A stretch of DNA of 64,000 nucleotides from Actinomadura kijaniata NBRC 14229 (GTDB lineage: Bacteria > Actinomycetota > Actinomycetes > Streptosporangiales > Streptosporangiaceae), in assembly GCF_001552175.1 (NCBI RefSeq), contig NZ_BCQR01000012.1, positions 34,963 to 98,962 on the forward strand, read 5' to 3'. Every line of letters starts with the position of its first letter. Position 1 is the stretch's first letter. The translations under genes and the position numbers were made by a program. Shown here piece after piece: positions 7,652 through 17,337 of this stretch. The notes under the pieces are model-generated. The model did not search any database. It saw only the letters and a program-made list of their open reading frames with translations, and was not told the DNA's origin.

Positions 7652-10600
7652 GTGCCGTCAGCCTCGTATCGTCTCGTCCGTCGCGCCGGTGCCGCGCGCG
7701 TGGACGCGCCGCGGCTCGACGAGCGGCAGCAGCGCGTCGTCGACCACCGGGGCGGGCCGCTGCTGGTGCTGGCGGGGCCCGGCACCGGGAAGACGACCAC
7801 GATCGTCGAGGCCGTCGTCGACCGCATCGAGAACCGGGGGATCGACCCCGAACGCGTGCTGGTCCTGACGTTCAGCCGCAAGGCCGCCGAGGAGCTGCGG
7901 CACCGGATCACCGGGCGGCTGCGGCGGACCACGCGGTCGCCGCTGGCGATGACGTTCCACAGCTACGCCTACGCGCTGCTGCGGCGGGACGCCGTCCTGA
8001 ACGGGGACCTCCCGCCCCGGCTGCTGTCGGCCCCCGAACAGCTGCTGGAGGTGCGGCGGCTGCTGGACGGCGAGCGGATCGACGGGTCCCACGGCTGGCC
8101 CCACCGGCTGCACGAGGCGATGGGCACGCGCGGGTTCGCCGAGGAGGTGCGCGACTTCATGATGCGCGCCGCCGAACGCGGCTACGAGCCCGACGACCTG
8201 GTGTCGCTCGGGCGGATCAGGGGGCGCGACGACTGGGCCGCGGTCGGCGGCTTCATGCAGCGGTACATCGACCGGTTCGCGCTGGACCCGATGCCCACCT
8301 ACGACTACGGCGAGCTCATCCGGGTCGCGGCCCTGCTGCTGGCCGGGCAGGACGAGACGCGGACCCTGGAGCGCGACGCCTACGACGTCGTCTTCGTCGA
8401 CGAGTACCAGGACACCGACCCCGCGCAGGAGGAGGTGCTGCGGCAGCTCGCGGGGGACGGGCGCGAGCTGGTCGTGGTGGGCGACCCCGACCAGTCGATC
8501 TACGGGTTCCGGGGCGCCGACGTGCGGGGGATCATGGAGTTCCCGGCCCGGTTCCGGACCCTGGACGGCGACCCCGCGCCGGTCGTGGCGCTGCGGACCT
8601 GCCGCCGGATGGGCCCGGAGATCCTCACCGCGTCGCGGCGGGTCGCGCGGCGGCTGCCCGCCGGGACCGCCGTTTCGGCCGAGCACCGGGCGCTGGAGCC
8701 GCTGCCCGAGGCCGAGGAGGGCGAGGTCCGCACGATCCTGGCCGACTCCGAGAGCCAGCAGGCCGCGCTGGTCGCCGACGAGCTGCGGCGGGCGCACCTG
8801 CTGGACGGGGTGCCCTGGTCGCGGATGGCGGTGCTGGTGCGCAGCTCGGTGCAGCAGGTGCCGCCGCTGCGGCGCGCCCTGGCGCAGGCCGGGGTGCCCC
8901 TGGTGGTCGCCGGTGACGAGGTCCCGCTGATGGGCGAGCCCGCCGTGCGGCCCGTCCTGCTGCTGCTGCGGGCCGCGCTGAAGAAGGACCACCTGGACGC
9001 CGAGATCGCCGACGAGCTGCTGACCGGCCCGCTCGGCGGCGCCGACGCCCTCGGGATGCGGCGGCTCAAGCGGGCGCTGCGCGACCTGGAGACCCTGTCG
9101 GGCGGGGACCGGCCGCTCAACGAGCTGCTGATCTCGGCCCTCCAGGACCCGCGGGAGCTCGCGCTCGTCCACGAGAAGGTCCGCGCCCCGGCCGAACGGA
9201 TCGCGCGGCTCATCGAGGTCGCCCGGGAGCAGGCGTCGCTCGGCGGGACCGCCGAGGACGTGCTGTGGGCCGTGTGGCAGGAGAGCGGCCTCGGCGACAC
9301 GCTGCTGGAGCAGAGCGTCCGGGGCGGGACGCGCGGGGCCTCCGCCGACCGGGACCTCGACGCCGTCGTCGCGCTGTTCGACCACGCCGCCCGGTTCGTC
9401 GACCGGCTGCCGCAGGCCGGGCCCGAGCTGTTCGTGGACGACATCGCGGCCCAGGAGATCGCCGCCACGACCCTGGCCGAGCACGCCCCCGAGGGCGAGG
9501 CCGTGAAGATCCTCACCGCGCACCGGTCCAAGGGCCTGGAGTGGGACGTGGTGATCGTCGCGGGCGTGCAGGAGGGCGTCTGGCCCGACCTGCGGCTGCG
9601 CGGCTCGCTGCTGGGCGTCGAGGAGCTGATCGAGCACCACGCCGGCAACGACCTGCCCGGCGACGAGGGCGAGGGCGCGGCCGGCTGGTCGATGGCCGCC
9701 AAGATGCTCGACGAGGAACGCCGCCTGTTCTACGTCGCCATCACCCGCGCCCGCAAGCGCCTGATCATCACCGCGGTCGGCGGCGACGACACCGAGGAAC
9801 GCCCCTCCCGCTTCCTCAACGAGCTGCTGCCCGGCGCGCTGGAGCAGTCCCAGCTCGACGAGAAGACCCGGTGGCTGTCGCTGTCGTCGCTGGTGGCGGA
9901 CCTGCGTTCGGTGGTGACCGACCCGGCGCGCCCCGAGCCGCTGCGGCGCGCCGCCGCCGGGCACCTGGCGCGGCTCGCGCGGGCGGGCGTGCGCGGGGCC
10001 CGCCCCGAGAACTGGTACGCCATCACCGCCCTGTCCGACACCGGCCCCGTCATCGGGGAGGACGATCAGATCACCATCTCGCCGTCGCAGGTCGAGACGT
10101 TCACCACCTGCGGGCTGCGCTGGCTGCTGACCTCGGCGGTCGGCGCGCAGGAGGGCGGGCCCAACGAGTTCTCCACCATGGGCAAGGTCGTCCACGCCGT
10201 CGCCGAGCTGGCCGGGTCCACCGACGACCTGAACGACGTGGACGTGGGGCGGCGGCTGGACGAGATCTGGTCGGAGCTGGACTTCCGCTCCTCCTGGTAC
10301 TCCGACAAGCAGCGCGAGCAGGCGTCGCGGATGGTCGACAAGTTCCTGTCCTGGCACCGCGCCAACCCCAACGAGATCGTCGCGCTGGAGGAGCCGTTCC
10401 GGGTCGACCTCGGCCGCATCGTGATCAAGGGGCGGATCGACCGGGCCGAGCGCGACGCCGAGGGCCGCGCCGTCATCATCGACATCAAGACGTCGAACAC
10501 GCCGGTCCCCAAGGACGACCTGGCGCGCAACCCGCAGCTCGGCGTCTACCAGCTCGCCGTCATGATGGGCGCGTTCGAGCGGCACGGCCTGGTCGAGCCC

Positions 10601-10837
10601 GGCGGCGCCAAGCTCATCCAGGTCGGCAAGGCCGCGTTCGCCGCCAAGGTGCGCGAGCAGGAGCAGCCGCCGCCGACCGGTGACCCCGACCCCGAGTGGC
10701 CGCGGAAGCTGGTCGAGATCGTCGCGGCGGGCATGGCGTCGGAGGTGTTCCAGGCCCGCGTCAACGACAAGTGTCGGTCCTGCCCCGTACGGTCCTGCTG
10801 TCCGGTCCAGGAGGAAGGGGGGCAGGTCGGTCCATGA
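7652..10837 (+). CDS. adnA: AdnA subunit of the AdnAB helicase-nuclease
   Basis: 1061 residues. An N-terminal UvrD/Rep-type SF1 motor has Walker A AGPGTGKTTT around residue 45, the DEYQDTDPAQ Walker B and GDPDQSIYGFRG. The C-terminal PD-(D/E)XK RecB-like nuclease has VIIDIKTSNTP. Cysteines CGLRWLL and CRSCPVRSCC flank the nuclease and would hold the 4Fe-4S cluster known in AdnA. AdnAB resects double-strand breaks for recombination in actinobacteria. The 4-bp ATGA overlap with adnB indicates coupled synthesis. About 230 bp of non-coding DNA precede it. Confidence 0.92.
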   Translation: MPSASYRLVRRAGAARVDAPRLDERQQRVVDHRGGPLLVLAGPGTGKTTTIVEAVVDRIENRGIDPERVLVLTFSRKAAEELRHRITGRLRRTTRSPLAMTFHSYAYALLRRDAVLNGDLPPRLLSAPEQLLEVRRLLDGERIDGSHGWPHRLHEAMGTRGFAEEVRDFMMRAAERGYEPDDLVSLGRIRGRDDWAAVGGFMQRYIDRFALDPMPTYDYGELIRVAALLLAGQDETRTLERDAYDVVFVDEYQDTDPAQEEVLRQLAGDGRELVVVGDPDQSIYGFRGADVRGIMEFPARFRTLDGDPAPVVALRTCRRMGPEILTASRRVARRLPAGTAVSAEHRALEPLPEAEEGEVRTILADSESQQAALVADELRRAHLLDGVPWSRMAVLVRSSVQQVPPLRRALAQAGVPLVVAGDEVPLMGEPAVRPVLLLLRAALKKDHLDAEIADELLTGPLGGADALGMRRLKRALRDLETLSGGDRPLNELLISALQDPRELALVHEKVRAPAERIARLIEVAREQASLGGTAEDVLWAVWQESGLGDTLLEQSVRGGTRGASADRDLDAVVALFDHAARFVDRLPQAGPELFVDDIAAQEIAATTLAEHAPEGEAVKILTAHRSKGLEWDVVIVAGVQEGVWPDLRLRGSLLGVEELIEHHAGNDLPGDEGEGAAGWSMAAKMLDEERRLFYVAITRARKRLIITAVGGDDTEERPSRFLNELLPGALEQSQLDEKTRWLSLSSLVADLRSVVTDPARPEPLRRAAAGHLARLARAGVRGARPENWYAITALSDTGPVIGEDDQITISPSQVETFTTCGLRWLLTSAVGAQEGGPNEFSTMGKVVHAVAELAGSTDDLNDVDVGRRLDEIWSELDFRSSWYSDKQREQASRMVDKFLSWHRANPNEIVALEEPFRVDLGRIVIKGRIDRAERDAEGRAVIIDIKTSNTPVPKDDLARNPQLGVYQLAVMMGAFERHGLVEPGGAKLIQVGKAAFAAKVREQEQPPPTGDPDPEWPRKLVEIVAAGMASEVFQARVNDKCRSCPVRSCCPVQEEGGQVGP

Positions 10838-13800
10838 TCACACCAGCCGGGCTGGCGCGGCTGCTGGAGATCCCCGAACCGACCGACGAGCAGGCCCGGG
10901 TGATCGAGGCCCCGCTGGCGCCGATGGCGGTGATCGCGGGGGCCGGTTCGGGCAAGTCCGAGACCATGGCGGCGCGCGTGGTGTGGCTGGTCGCCAACGG
11001 GTTCGTGCGGCCCGAACGCGTCCTCGGCCTCACCTTCACCCGCAAGGCCGCCGCCGAGCTCGGGGCGCGGGTCCGCAAGCGCCTGGACACGCTGCGCGAG
11101 AAGCTGCCGCCCGACGAGGTGGAGCGGCTCGGCGGCGAGCAGATCTTCGACGGCGAGCCGACCGTGTCCACCTACCACTCCTACGCCGCCCGGCTGTTCG
11201 GCGACCACGCGCTGCGCGAGGCGCTGGAGCCGACCATGCGGCTGATCTCCCCGGCGGTCGCCTGGCAGATCTGCTCGCGGGCCGTGGACGCCTACGACGG
11301 GCCCATGGACCATGTGGACTGGTCGCCCGACACCGTCACCAAGGCCGTGATGGAGCTGGCCGGGGACCTGGCCGAGCACCTGCGCCAGCCCACCGACCTG
11401 TACAAGGTCGGCGGATGGCTGGAGGAGCGCTTCGCCGCCCTGCCGAAACCCCTCAAGGCGCAGCGGGACGTGCTGGCCAAGCAGGCGGTCCGCGAGCAGC
11501 TCGTGCCGCTGATCGAGGCGTTCCGGCAGGCCAAGGCCGACCGCGAGGTCGTCGACCACGGCGACCAGATGGCCCACGCGGCGCGGATCGCGTTCAAGCA
11601 CCCCGAGGTCGGGATGATCGAACGGTCCCGCTACTCGGTGGTGCTGCTGGACGAGTACCAGGACACCAGCCAGGCGCAGCTGGTGCTGCTGCGGTCGCTG
11701 TTCGGCGGCGGGCACCCGGTCACCGCGGTCGGCGACCCCTGCCAGTCCATCTACGGGTGGCGCGGCGCGAGCGCGGGCGGGCTGCTGCGGTTCGCCCACG
11801 ACTTCCCGTTGCAGACCCCGGTCCTGAACCGCCCGCCGAGCCCCGCCCCCGTCCGGCAGCTTTCGCGGAGCTTCCGCAACGGCGAGCACGTGCTGCGCGC
11901 CGCCGCCCGAATCCAGGAGGAGCTGCGCCAGGAGACCCCGCAGGTGCCGGTGCTGACGCCCGGCGCGGGCCGCGAGGGGCGCGGCCGGGTGGAGTGCGCG
12001 CTGTTCGAGCACGTCGAGCAGGAGGCCGAGATGATCGCCGCGCGGGTCGCGCGGCTCATGGCGGGCGACCCGGAGATCGCGCCGGACGGCGGGCCGCAGG
12101 GCGAGCCGCTGAAGTACTCCGACATCGCCGTGCTGGCCCGCAAGCGGTCGCAGTTCCCGCTGATCCGGCGGGCGCTGGAGGCCCGCTCCATCCCCGTCGA
12201 GGTCGTCGGGCTGGGCGGGCTGCTGACCGTGCCGGAGGTGCAGGACGTCGTCGCGACGCTGCGGGTCATGCACGACCCGACCGCCGGGGCGTCGCTGGCG
12301 CGGCTGCTGACCGGGCCGCGCTGGCGCCTCGGCCCGCGCGACCTGGTCGCGCTCGGCCGCCGGGCGCGCCGCCTGGCCGAGGAGACCTCCCGCGACGTCA
12401 CCCGCCCGGGCGACGCCGCCGACCCCGAGGGCGAGGACGCCCCGCCGCAGGGCAAGGACCCGCTCCGCGAGCTGGTCTCCGAACTGAACCGCGAGACCGG
12501 CAGCCTCGTGGACGCCCTGGACGACCTCGGCGACCCGGGCGCGTACTCGCCCGAGGGCTACGGCCGGCTGCGGCGGCTGCGCGACGAGCTGCGGTCCCTG
12601 CGCACCCAGGTCGGGCTGTCGCTGCCCGACCTGGTCAACGAGGTCGAGCGCGCCCTCGGCCTCGACATCGAGGTCGCGGCCCGCTCCGGCCTCGACCCCG
12701 TCACCGCGCGGGCCGACCTGGACGCGTTCATCGACGCCGCCGCGCAGTTCGCCGGGGACGCCGAGGACGCGACGCTGGGGGCGTTCCTGGCGTACCTGAA
12801 GGCCGCCGAGACCGAGGAGTTCGGGCTGGCGGCGGGCCGGGTCGGGGAGACCGACAGCGTCAAGCTGCTCACCGTGCACGCCTCCAAGGGCCTGGAGTGG
12901 CCGGTGGTGATCGTGCCGGGGCTGTCCTACCGGCCCAGGAAGGACGGCGGCCCCGCCACCGGGTCGATCTTCCCCTCGCCGCCGCAGAACACCACCCGCT
13001 GGACCGACAACGCCCGCGTGCTGCCCTGGCCGCTGCGCGGCGACCGCCGCGACCTGCCCGAGCTGCGCGGCCTGGAGACCGACGACCTGGTGGCGTTCAA
13101 CGAGGCCGCCGCCGCCCGCGACCTGATGGAGGAGCGCCGCCTGGCGTACGTGGCGGTCACCCGGTCGGCGAGCCTGCTGATCTGCACCGGCTACTGGTGG
13201 GGGCAGTCGGGGCGCCCCCTCGGGCCCTCGCCGTTCCTGGAGGAGGTCCGCGAGGTCTGCCTGGCCGGGGCCGGGTCGGTGGCGGTGTGGACCGAGCCGC
13301 CCGCCGAGGACGCCACCAACCCGCTGCTGGCCGAGGACGAGGAGGCCGCCTGGCCGGTCCAGCCCGGCGACCGGGGACGCGCCGACGCGACCGCGCGGGC
13401 CCGCTACGAGGCGACCGTCGAGGCCGCCCGCATGGTCGAGGACGCCATGCAGGGACGCAACGTCCGCTGGGTCGGCACCGACGGCCTCACCGCCGCCGAC
13501 AAGGGCCGCATGCAGGCGTGGGCGCGCGACGTGGAACTGCTGCTCGCCGAGCGCGACCGGGGCCGCGGCGGCGACGGCCTGCTGGTCGAGCTGCCCCCCA
13601 ACCTCACCGTCTCCTCGCTGGTCACCCTGGCCCGCGACCCGCAGGCGCTGGCCCGCCAGATCCGGCGGCCGATGCCGCGCCCGCCCGCGCCGTTCGCGCG
13701 CCGGGGCACCGCGTTCCACACCTGGCTGGAGAGCCGCTGGGGCCAGCAGCGCCTGGTGGACGAGGAGGAGCTGCCCGGCGCCGCCGACGAGGACGCCGCC

Positions 13801-14187
13801 GACGAGGTCCACCTGGCCATGCTCCAGGAGCGGTTCGAGGCGTCCGAATGGGGGTCGCGCGAGCCGGTCGACATCGAGGTGCCGTTCGAGACGATGATCG
13901 GCGACCGGCTGGTGCGGGGCCGCATGGACGCGGTGTTCCAGCACGAGGACGGCCGCTACGAGGTCGTGGACTGGAAGACCGGCGCGCCGCCCGGCGAGGA
14001 GGAGATGCGGCACGTGGCGGTGCAGCTCGCCGCCTACCGGCTGGCGTGGGCGGACCTGAGGGGCGTGCCGCTGGACCGGGTGGGGGCGGCGTTCCACTAC
14101 GTGCGCGCCGACCACACCGTCCGGCCCGTGGACCTGCTCGACGCCGCGGGCCTGGCGAAACTGCTGGAGAAGATCCCCGCCATCTGA
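10834..14187 (+). CDS. adnB: AdnB subunit of the AdnAB helicase-nuclease
   Basis: 1117 residues. SF1 motor with Walker A AGAGSGKSETM around residue 39, DEYQDTSQAQ, and GDPCQSIYGWRGAS. The C-terminal RecB-family nuclease has RGRMDAVFQ and EVVDWKTGAPP with the QLAAYRLAW helix, so both motor and nuclease look intact. In mycobacteria AdnB is the main translocating motor of the heterodimer. The start ATG 10834 overlaps the adnA stop (ATGA). Confidence 0.92.
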   Translation: MITPAGLARLLEIPEPTDEQARVIEAPLAPMAVIAGAGSGKSETMAARVVWLVANGFVRPERVLGLTFTRKAAAELGARVRKRLDTLREKLPPDEVERLGGEQIFDGEPTVSTYHSYAARLFGDHALREALEPTMRLISPAVAWQICSRAVDAYDGPMDHVDWSPDTVTKAVMELAGDLAEHLRQPTDLYKVGGWLEERFAALPKPLKAQRDVLAKQAVREQLVPLIEAFRQAKADREVVDHGDQMAHAARIAFKHPEVGMIERSRYSVVLLDEYQDTSQAQLVLLRSLFGGGHPVTAVGDPCQSIYGWRGASAGGLLRFAHDFPLQTPVLNRPPSPAPVRQLSRSFRNGEHVLRAAARIQEELRQETPQVPVLTPGAGREGRGRVECALFEHVEQEAEMIAARVARLMAGDPEIAPDGGPQGEPLKYSDIAVLARKRSQFPLIRRALEARSIPVEVVGLGGLLTVPEVQDVVATLRVMHDPTAGASLARLLTGPRWRLGPRDLVALGRRARRLAEETSRDVTRPGDAADPEGEDAPPQGKDPLRELVSELNRETGSLVDALDDLGDPGAYSPEGYGRLRRLRDELRSLRTQVGLSLPDLVNEVERALGLDIEVAARSGLDPVTARADLDAFIDAAAQFAGDAEDATLGAFLAYLKAAETEEFGLAAGRVGETDSVKLLTVHASKGLEWPVVIVPGLSYRPRKDGGPATGSIFPSPPQNTTRWTDNARVLPWPLRGDRRDLPELRGLETDDLVAFNEAAAARDLMEERRLAYVAVTRSASLLICTGYWWGQSGRPLGPSPFLEEVREVCLAGAGSVAVWTEPPAEDATNPLLAEDEEAAWPVQPGDRGRADATARARYEATVEAARMVEDAMQGRNVRWVGTDGLTAADKGRMQAWARDVELLLAERDRGRGGDGLLVELPPNLTVSSLVTLARDPQALARQIRRPMPRPPAPFARRGTAFHTWLESRWGQQRLVDEEELPGAADEDAADEVHLAMLQERFEASEWGSREPVDIEVPFETMIGDRLVRGRMDAVFQHEDGRYEVVDWKTGAPPGEEEMRHVAVQLAAYRLAWADLRGVPLDRVGAAFHYVRADHTVRPVDLLDAAGLAKLLEKIPAI

Positions 14188-14270
14188 CGCGGAAGTGATG
14201 GTCGTCACTCCCCACTGTTCACCTCCCCCGGATTCGGGGATGATCCCGGCAACACCCTGGAGGAGGCGGC

Positions 14271-15014
14271 GTGACGGTGATGCGTGAAGTCGATGACCAG
14301 CAGGCGGCGCGGGAGCTCCCCACCGGGGTGGCCGACCTGGACCGGCTGGTCCGGTTCATGGACGCGGAGCTGGACCTGGAGGACGTCGTCCTGGAGGTCG
14401 GCGCCGGGACCGGACCGGTCGCGCGGGCCGTCGCGCGCCGCGTCCGTCACGCCACCGCCCTCGACCCGGCGCCCGCCGCCCTCGCCGAGGGGAAGCGGGC
14501 CGCCGACCGGGACGGCATCACCAACGTGACGTTCATGCGCGGGGACGCCGCCGCGCTGCCCTGGCTGGACCGGACGTTCACGCTGGTCGTCGTCTGGAAC
14601 GCGCTGCACCGGGCCGCCGACCCGGCGGCGGTGGTGCGGGAGGCGGCGCGGGTGTGCCGCCCCGGCGCGGCGCTGGTCGTCGCCGACACGGTACGGCCCG
14701 CCGGACCCGACGGCGACCCCGACCGGATCGAACGGCTGCGCGACCCCGCGCACGGCGCCCTCCTCACCGAGGACCGCCTCACCGCGCTGGTCACCGGGGC
14801 CGGGGCCGAGGTGAAGCGCGCCGACCCGTTCGACGAGCGGGTGCCGCTGGCGTCCTGGCTGGCGCGGACCGGCGCCGACGCCGCCGCGCGCGTCCGCGAG
14901 GAGGTGCTCGCGGAACTCGCGGGCGGACCCGCCACGGGGCTGCGCCCCCATATGATCGACGGCGAACCGCACGTCACCCGCACGAACCTCTGGCTTCTGG
15001 CGATTGCCGGGTGA
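14271..15014 (+). CDS. Class I SAM-dependent methyltransferase
   Basis: 247 residues with a Rossmann-type methyltransferase fold: motif I VLEVGAGTGPVARAV around residues 40-54, acidic ALDPAP after beta-2, GDAAALPWLDRTF, VVWNALHR and CRPGAALVVADT. It resembles UbiE/arsenite-type methyltransferases of the Methyltransf_11 group. The substrate is not evident. GTG start with GGAGG a few bases upstream. It follows adnB after about 80 bp and may be read with it. Confidence 0.8.
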   Translation: MTVMREVDDQQAARELPTGVADLDRLVRFMDAELDLEDVVLEVGAGTGPVARAVARRVRHATALDPAPAALAEGKRAADRDGITNVTFMRGDAAALPWLDRTFTLVVVWNALHRAADPAAVVREAARVCRPGAALVVADTVRPAGPDGDPDRIERLRDPAHGALLTEDRLTALVTGAGAEVKRADPFDERVPLASWLARTGADAAARVREEVLAELAGGPATGLRPHMIDGEPHVTRTNLWLLAIAG

Positions 15015-15071
15015 AACGGATGCGTTTTTCGTCCAAACGTTCGACGGTCTTCGTTCGTGTGTTCTATGTTG

Positions 15072-15087
15072 TCGAACATGGGTTCTA
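15072..15087 (+). promoter_or_regulatory. LexA/SOS-box-like site
   Basis: TCGAAC-ATGG-GTTCTA matches the actinobacterial LexA consensus TCGAAC-N4-GTTCGA in 11 of 12 specified positions. It overlaps the ATG (15078-15080) of the next gene, so a bound LexA dimer would sit on the transcription or translation start. Confidence 0.65.
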
Positions 15088-15386
15088 GCACCGTGGATCG
15101 TGAGCCGGCCGCCCTGGCCATGCGCATCGGGATCGTGGCGGCCGAGGCGGCGCTGGCGACCTTCGCCCGCAACCTCGACCTCGACGACCTGGAGAGCGGT
15201 CTGGACTTCGAGGGCGCGATCGGGCCGGCCGAGTGGCCGCTGTTCTCACTGGTGATCGACACCCTGGCCGAGGCCGCGCCCGGCGACACCCGCTCCCTGG
15301 ACGAGCGCCGCGCCGACGCCCTCAACGACCTGGCCCGCATCTGCATGGCCGCCCGCAACGAGGACCGCCCCGTCCGCGTCGCCTGA
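15078..15386 (+). CDS. Small conserved-looking protein of unknown function, probably SOS-controlled
   Basis: 102 residues, acidic and mostly helical by composition, with no domain I recognise. Its ATG lies inside a LexA-type box, suggesting a leaderless message induced by DNA damage. Upstream ATGs at 15066 and 15057 are possible but would put the box inside the coding region. Its place downstream of adnAB fits a DNA-damage context, but the function is unknown. Confidence 0.6.
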   Translation: MGSSTVDREPAALAMRIGIVAAEAALATFARNLDLDDLESGLDFEGAIGPAEWPLFSLVIDTLAEAAPGDTRSLDERRADALNDLARICMAARNEDRPVRVA

Positions 15387-15539
15387 CCCGCCCTCCCGCG
15401 CGGCGGCCCGGGCGGGGAACGCGCCCAGGACCGTTCCCCGGAAACCCTGGCGTGGACGCCTCGCCGGGCGAGCACCTCGCGGTGACCGGCGTGCGGCCGA
15501 GGGCGTCGGCCGGACGACGGTCAGCCGTTCGGCGGCACG

Positions 15540-17144
15540 TCAGCCGCGGAGCGCCTTGCGCCGGACCTTGCCGGTGCTGGTGCGGGGCAGCTCGTCGACG
15601 AAGTGGACGTCGCGGGGCACCTTGTACCGGGCCAGGTTGCGCTTCACGTACGCCCTGACGTCGTCCTCGGTCAGCCGGTGGCCCTCCTTGAGGACCACGT
15701 GGGCCGCCAGGCGCTGGCCGAACCGCTCGTCCTCCACGCCCGTGACCGTGACCTCCGCGATCGCCTCGTGCTCGCCGAGCAGGTCCTCGACCTCGCCGGG
15801 GAACACGTTCTCCCCGCCCGACACGATCATGTCGTCGGCGCGGCCGTCGACGAACAGCCGGCCCTGCTCGTCGAAGTGCCCGAGGTCGCCGGTGCCGGTC
15901 AGGCCGTCGCGGACCTTCTTGGTCCCGCCGCCGGTGTAGCCCGCGAACTTCAGCCCGCCGCCGGTGTAGATCTCCCCGGTCTCGCCGGGCGGCAGCTCGT
16001 TGCCGTCCTCGTCCAGGATCCTGACGGTGAGGCGGAACGACGGCCTGCCGACCGTTCCGGGGGCCGCGCGCAGGTCCTCGGGCGTGGAGATGGTCGCCCA
16101 GCCCGTCTCGGTCGCGCCGTAGACGTTGTGGAGGACGTCGCCGAACCCGTCCATGAACCTCTCCGACAGGTGCGGGTGCAGCGCCGACCCGCCGCAGACC
16201 ACCACGCGCAGCGACGAGGGGCGCGGCCCGTCCGGCACGTCCAGCATCCGCTGGAGCATCACCGGGACGGCGATCAGCGTCTCCGCCCGGTGCTCCTCGA
16301 TCGCCTTCAGGGTCGCGGCCGGGTCGAAGCGGCGCGCCAGCACCAGCGGCATGCCGAGGCCGATCCCGACCGCGAGGTAGGCGAAGCCCAGCACGTGGAA
16401 CAGCGGCGGCGCGATGACGACCGGCGCCCCGGACCGCACCGGCACCCGCATCAGGTGGCTGACCGCCGCCGGGAGCAGCGCGCCGAGCCCGACGTCGTGC
16501 TGCGCGCCCTTGGGCGTCCCGGTCGTGCCGGACGTCATGATGATGGTCCGCCCCGCGCGCGCCGGTTTCTGCGGCTCGGGCTCGACGCCCTCGACCAGCT
16601 CGTCGGCGGACGGGTGCTTGCCCTCGTCCCGGTCCCGCCACATGTGGACGCGCTGCCCGCCGAACGACGCGTCGTCCACCACCTCGTCGAACTCCTGGTC
16701 GTGCAGGAGCAGCCCGACGTCCTCGCGCCCGGCGACCTCGCCGAGCTGCGCGCCGGAGAAGTCGGTGTTCAGCAGGACGACGTCGTGGCCGAGGCGGGAG
16801 GCGGCGAGCACGGCCTCCACGAACCCCCGGTGGTTGCGGCACAGCACCCCGACGCGCTCGCCGTCGCCGACGCGCCCGGCCAGCACCGTGGCCAGCGCGG
16901 CGGCGCGCCGCTCCAGCTCGGCGTAGGTGAGATGCCCCTTCTCGTCGTACAGCGCGATCCGGTCGGGGAACCGCAGCGCCGCCATCGCCCCGACCGTCGC
17001 CGGGACCGGCCCGTACCGCAGGTACTGGAGCGGCAGTCGCGCCAGCCGGTCCGGCCGCACCGGGCGCAGCACCCCGACGTCGAGAACCGCGCGGGTCGCC
17101 CGCGCCCCTTGACTCGCCAACGTTCGGACCCGGTCGAGCAGCAC
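15540..17144 (-). CDS. Acyl-CoA synthetase / AMP-dependent ligase
   Basis: 534 residues of the ANL superfamily: the AMP-binding P-loop TIIMTSGTTGTPKGA around residue 185, VYGATETGWATIS (A5), TGDLGHFDEQGRLFVDGRADD (A7) and the A10 lysine in PRTSTGKVRRKAL at the C-terminus. It activates a carboxylic acid, probably a fatty acid, to its CoA thioester via the adenylate. The family is often annotated FadD-like. GTG 17144 is preceded by AAGGAG. Several further in-frame start codons upstream lack this signal. Confidence 0.88.
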   Translation of the reverse strand: MLLDRVRTLASQGARATRAVLDVGVLRPVRPDRLARLPLQYLRYGPVPATVGAMAALRFPDRIALYDEKGHLTYAELERRAAALATVLAGRVGDGERVGVLCRNHRGFVEAVLAASRLGHDVVLLNTDFSGAQLGEVAGREDVGLLLHDQEFDEVVDDASFGGQRVHMWRDRDEGKHPSADELVEGVEPEPQKPARAGRTIIMTSGTTGTPKGAQHDVGLGALLPAAVSHLMRVPVRSGAPVVIAPPLFHVLGFAYLAVGIGLGMPLVLARRFDPAATLKAIEEHRAETLIAVPVMLQRMLDVPDGPRPSSLRVVVCGGSALHPHLSERFMDGFGDVLHNVYGATETGWATISTPEDLRAAPGTVGRPSFRLTVRILDEDGNELPPGETGEIYTGGGLKFAGYTGGGTKKVRDGLTGTGDLGHFDEQGRLFVDGRADDMIVSGGENVFPGEVEDLLGEHEAIAEVTVTGVEDERFGQRLAAHVVLKEGHRLTEDDVRAYVKRNLARYKVPRDVHFVDELPRTSTGKVRRKALRG

Positions 17145-17337
17145 TGGACCTTCTCCTTGCCGTGGGGGAGGGCCGCGGGTGACGGCCACGGGGGAGTCAG
17201 GGCCATACCCGGCTTTCAGTTAGATATGTAGTCGAATACCTCTCCCGGCGACACCCCGAGACGGGCATGTGACCCGAACCACACCCCCGCCGCCTCCGGA
17301 CGCGCGGCCCTTCGACGGCCACGGGCGACGCGGGCGG

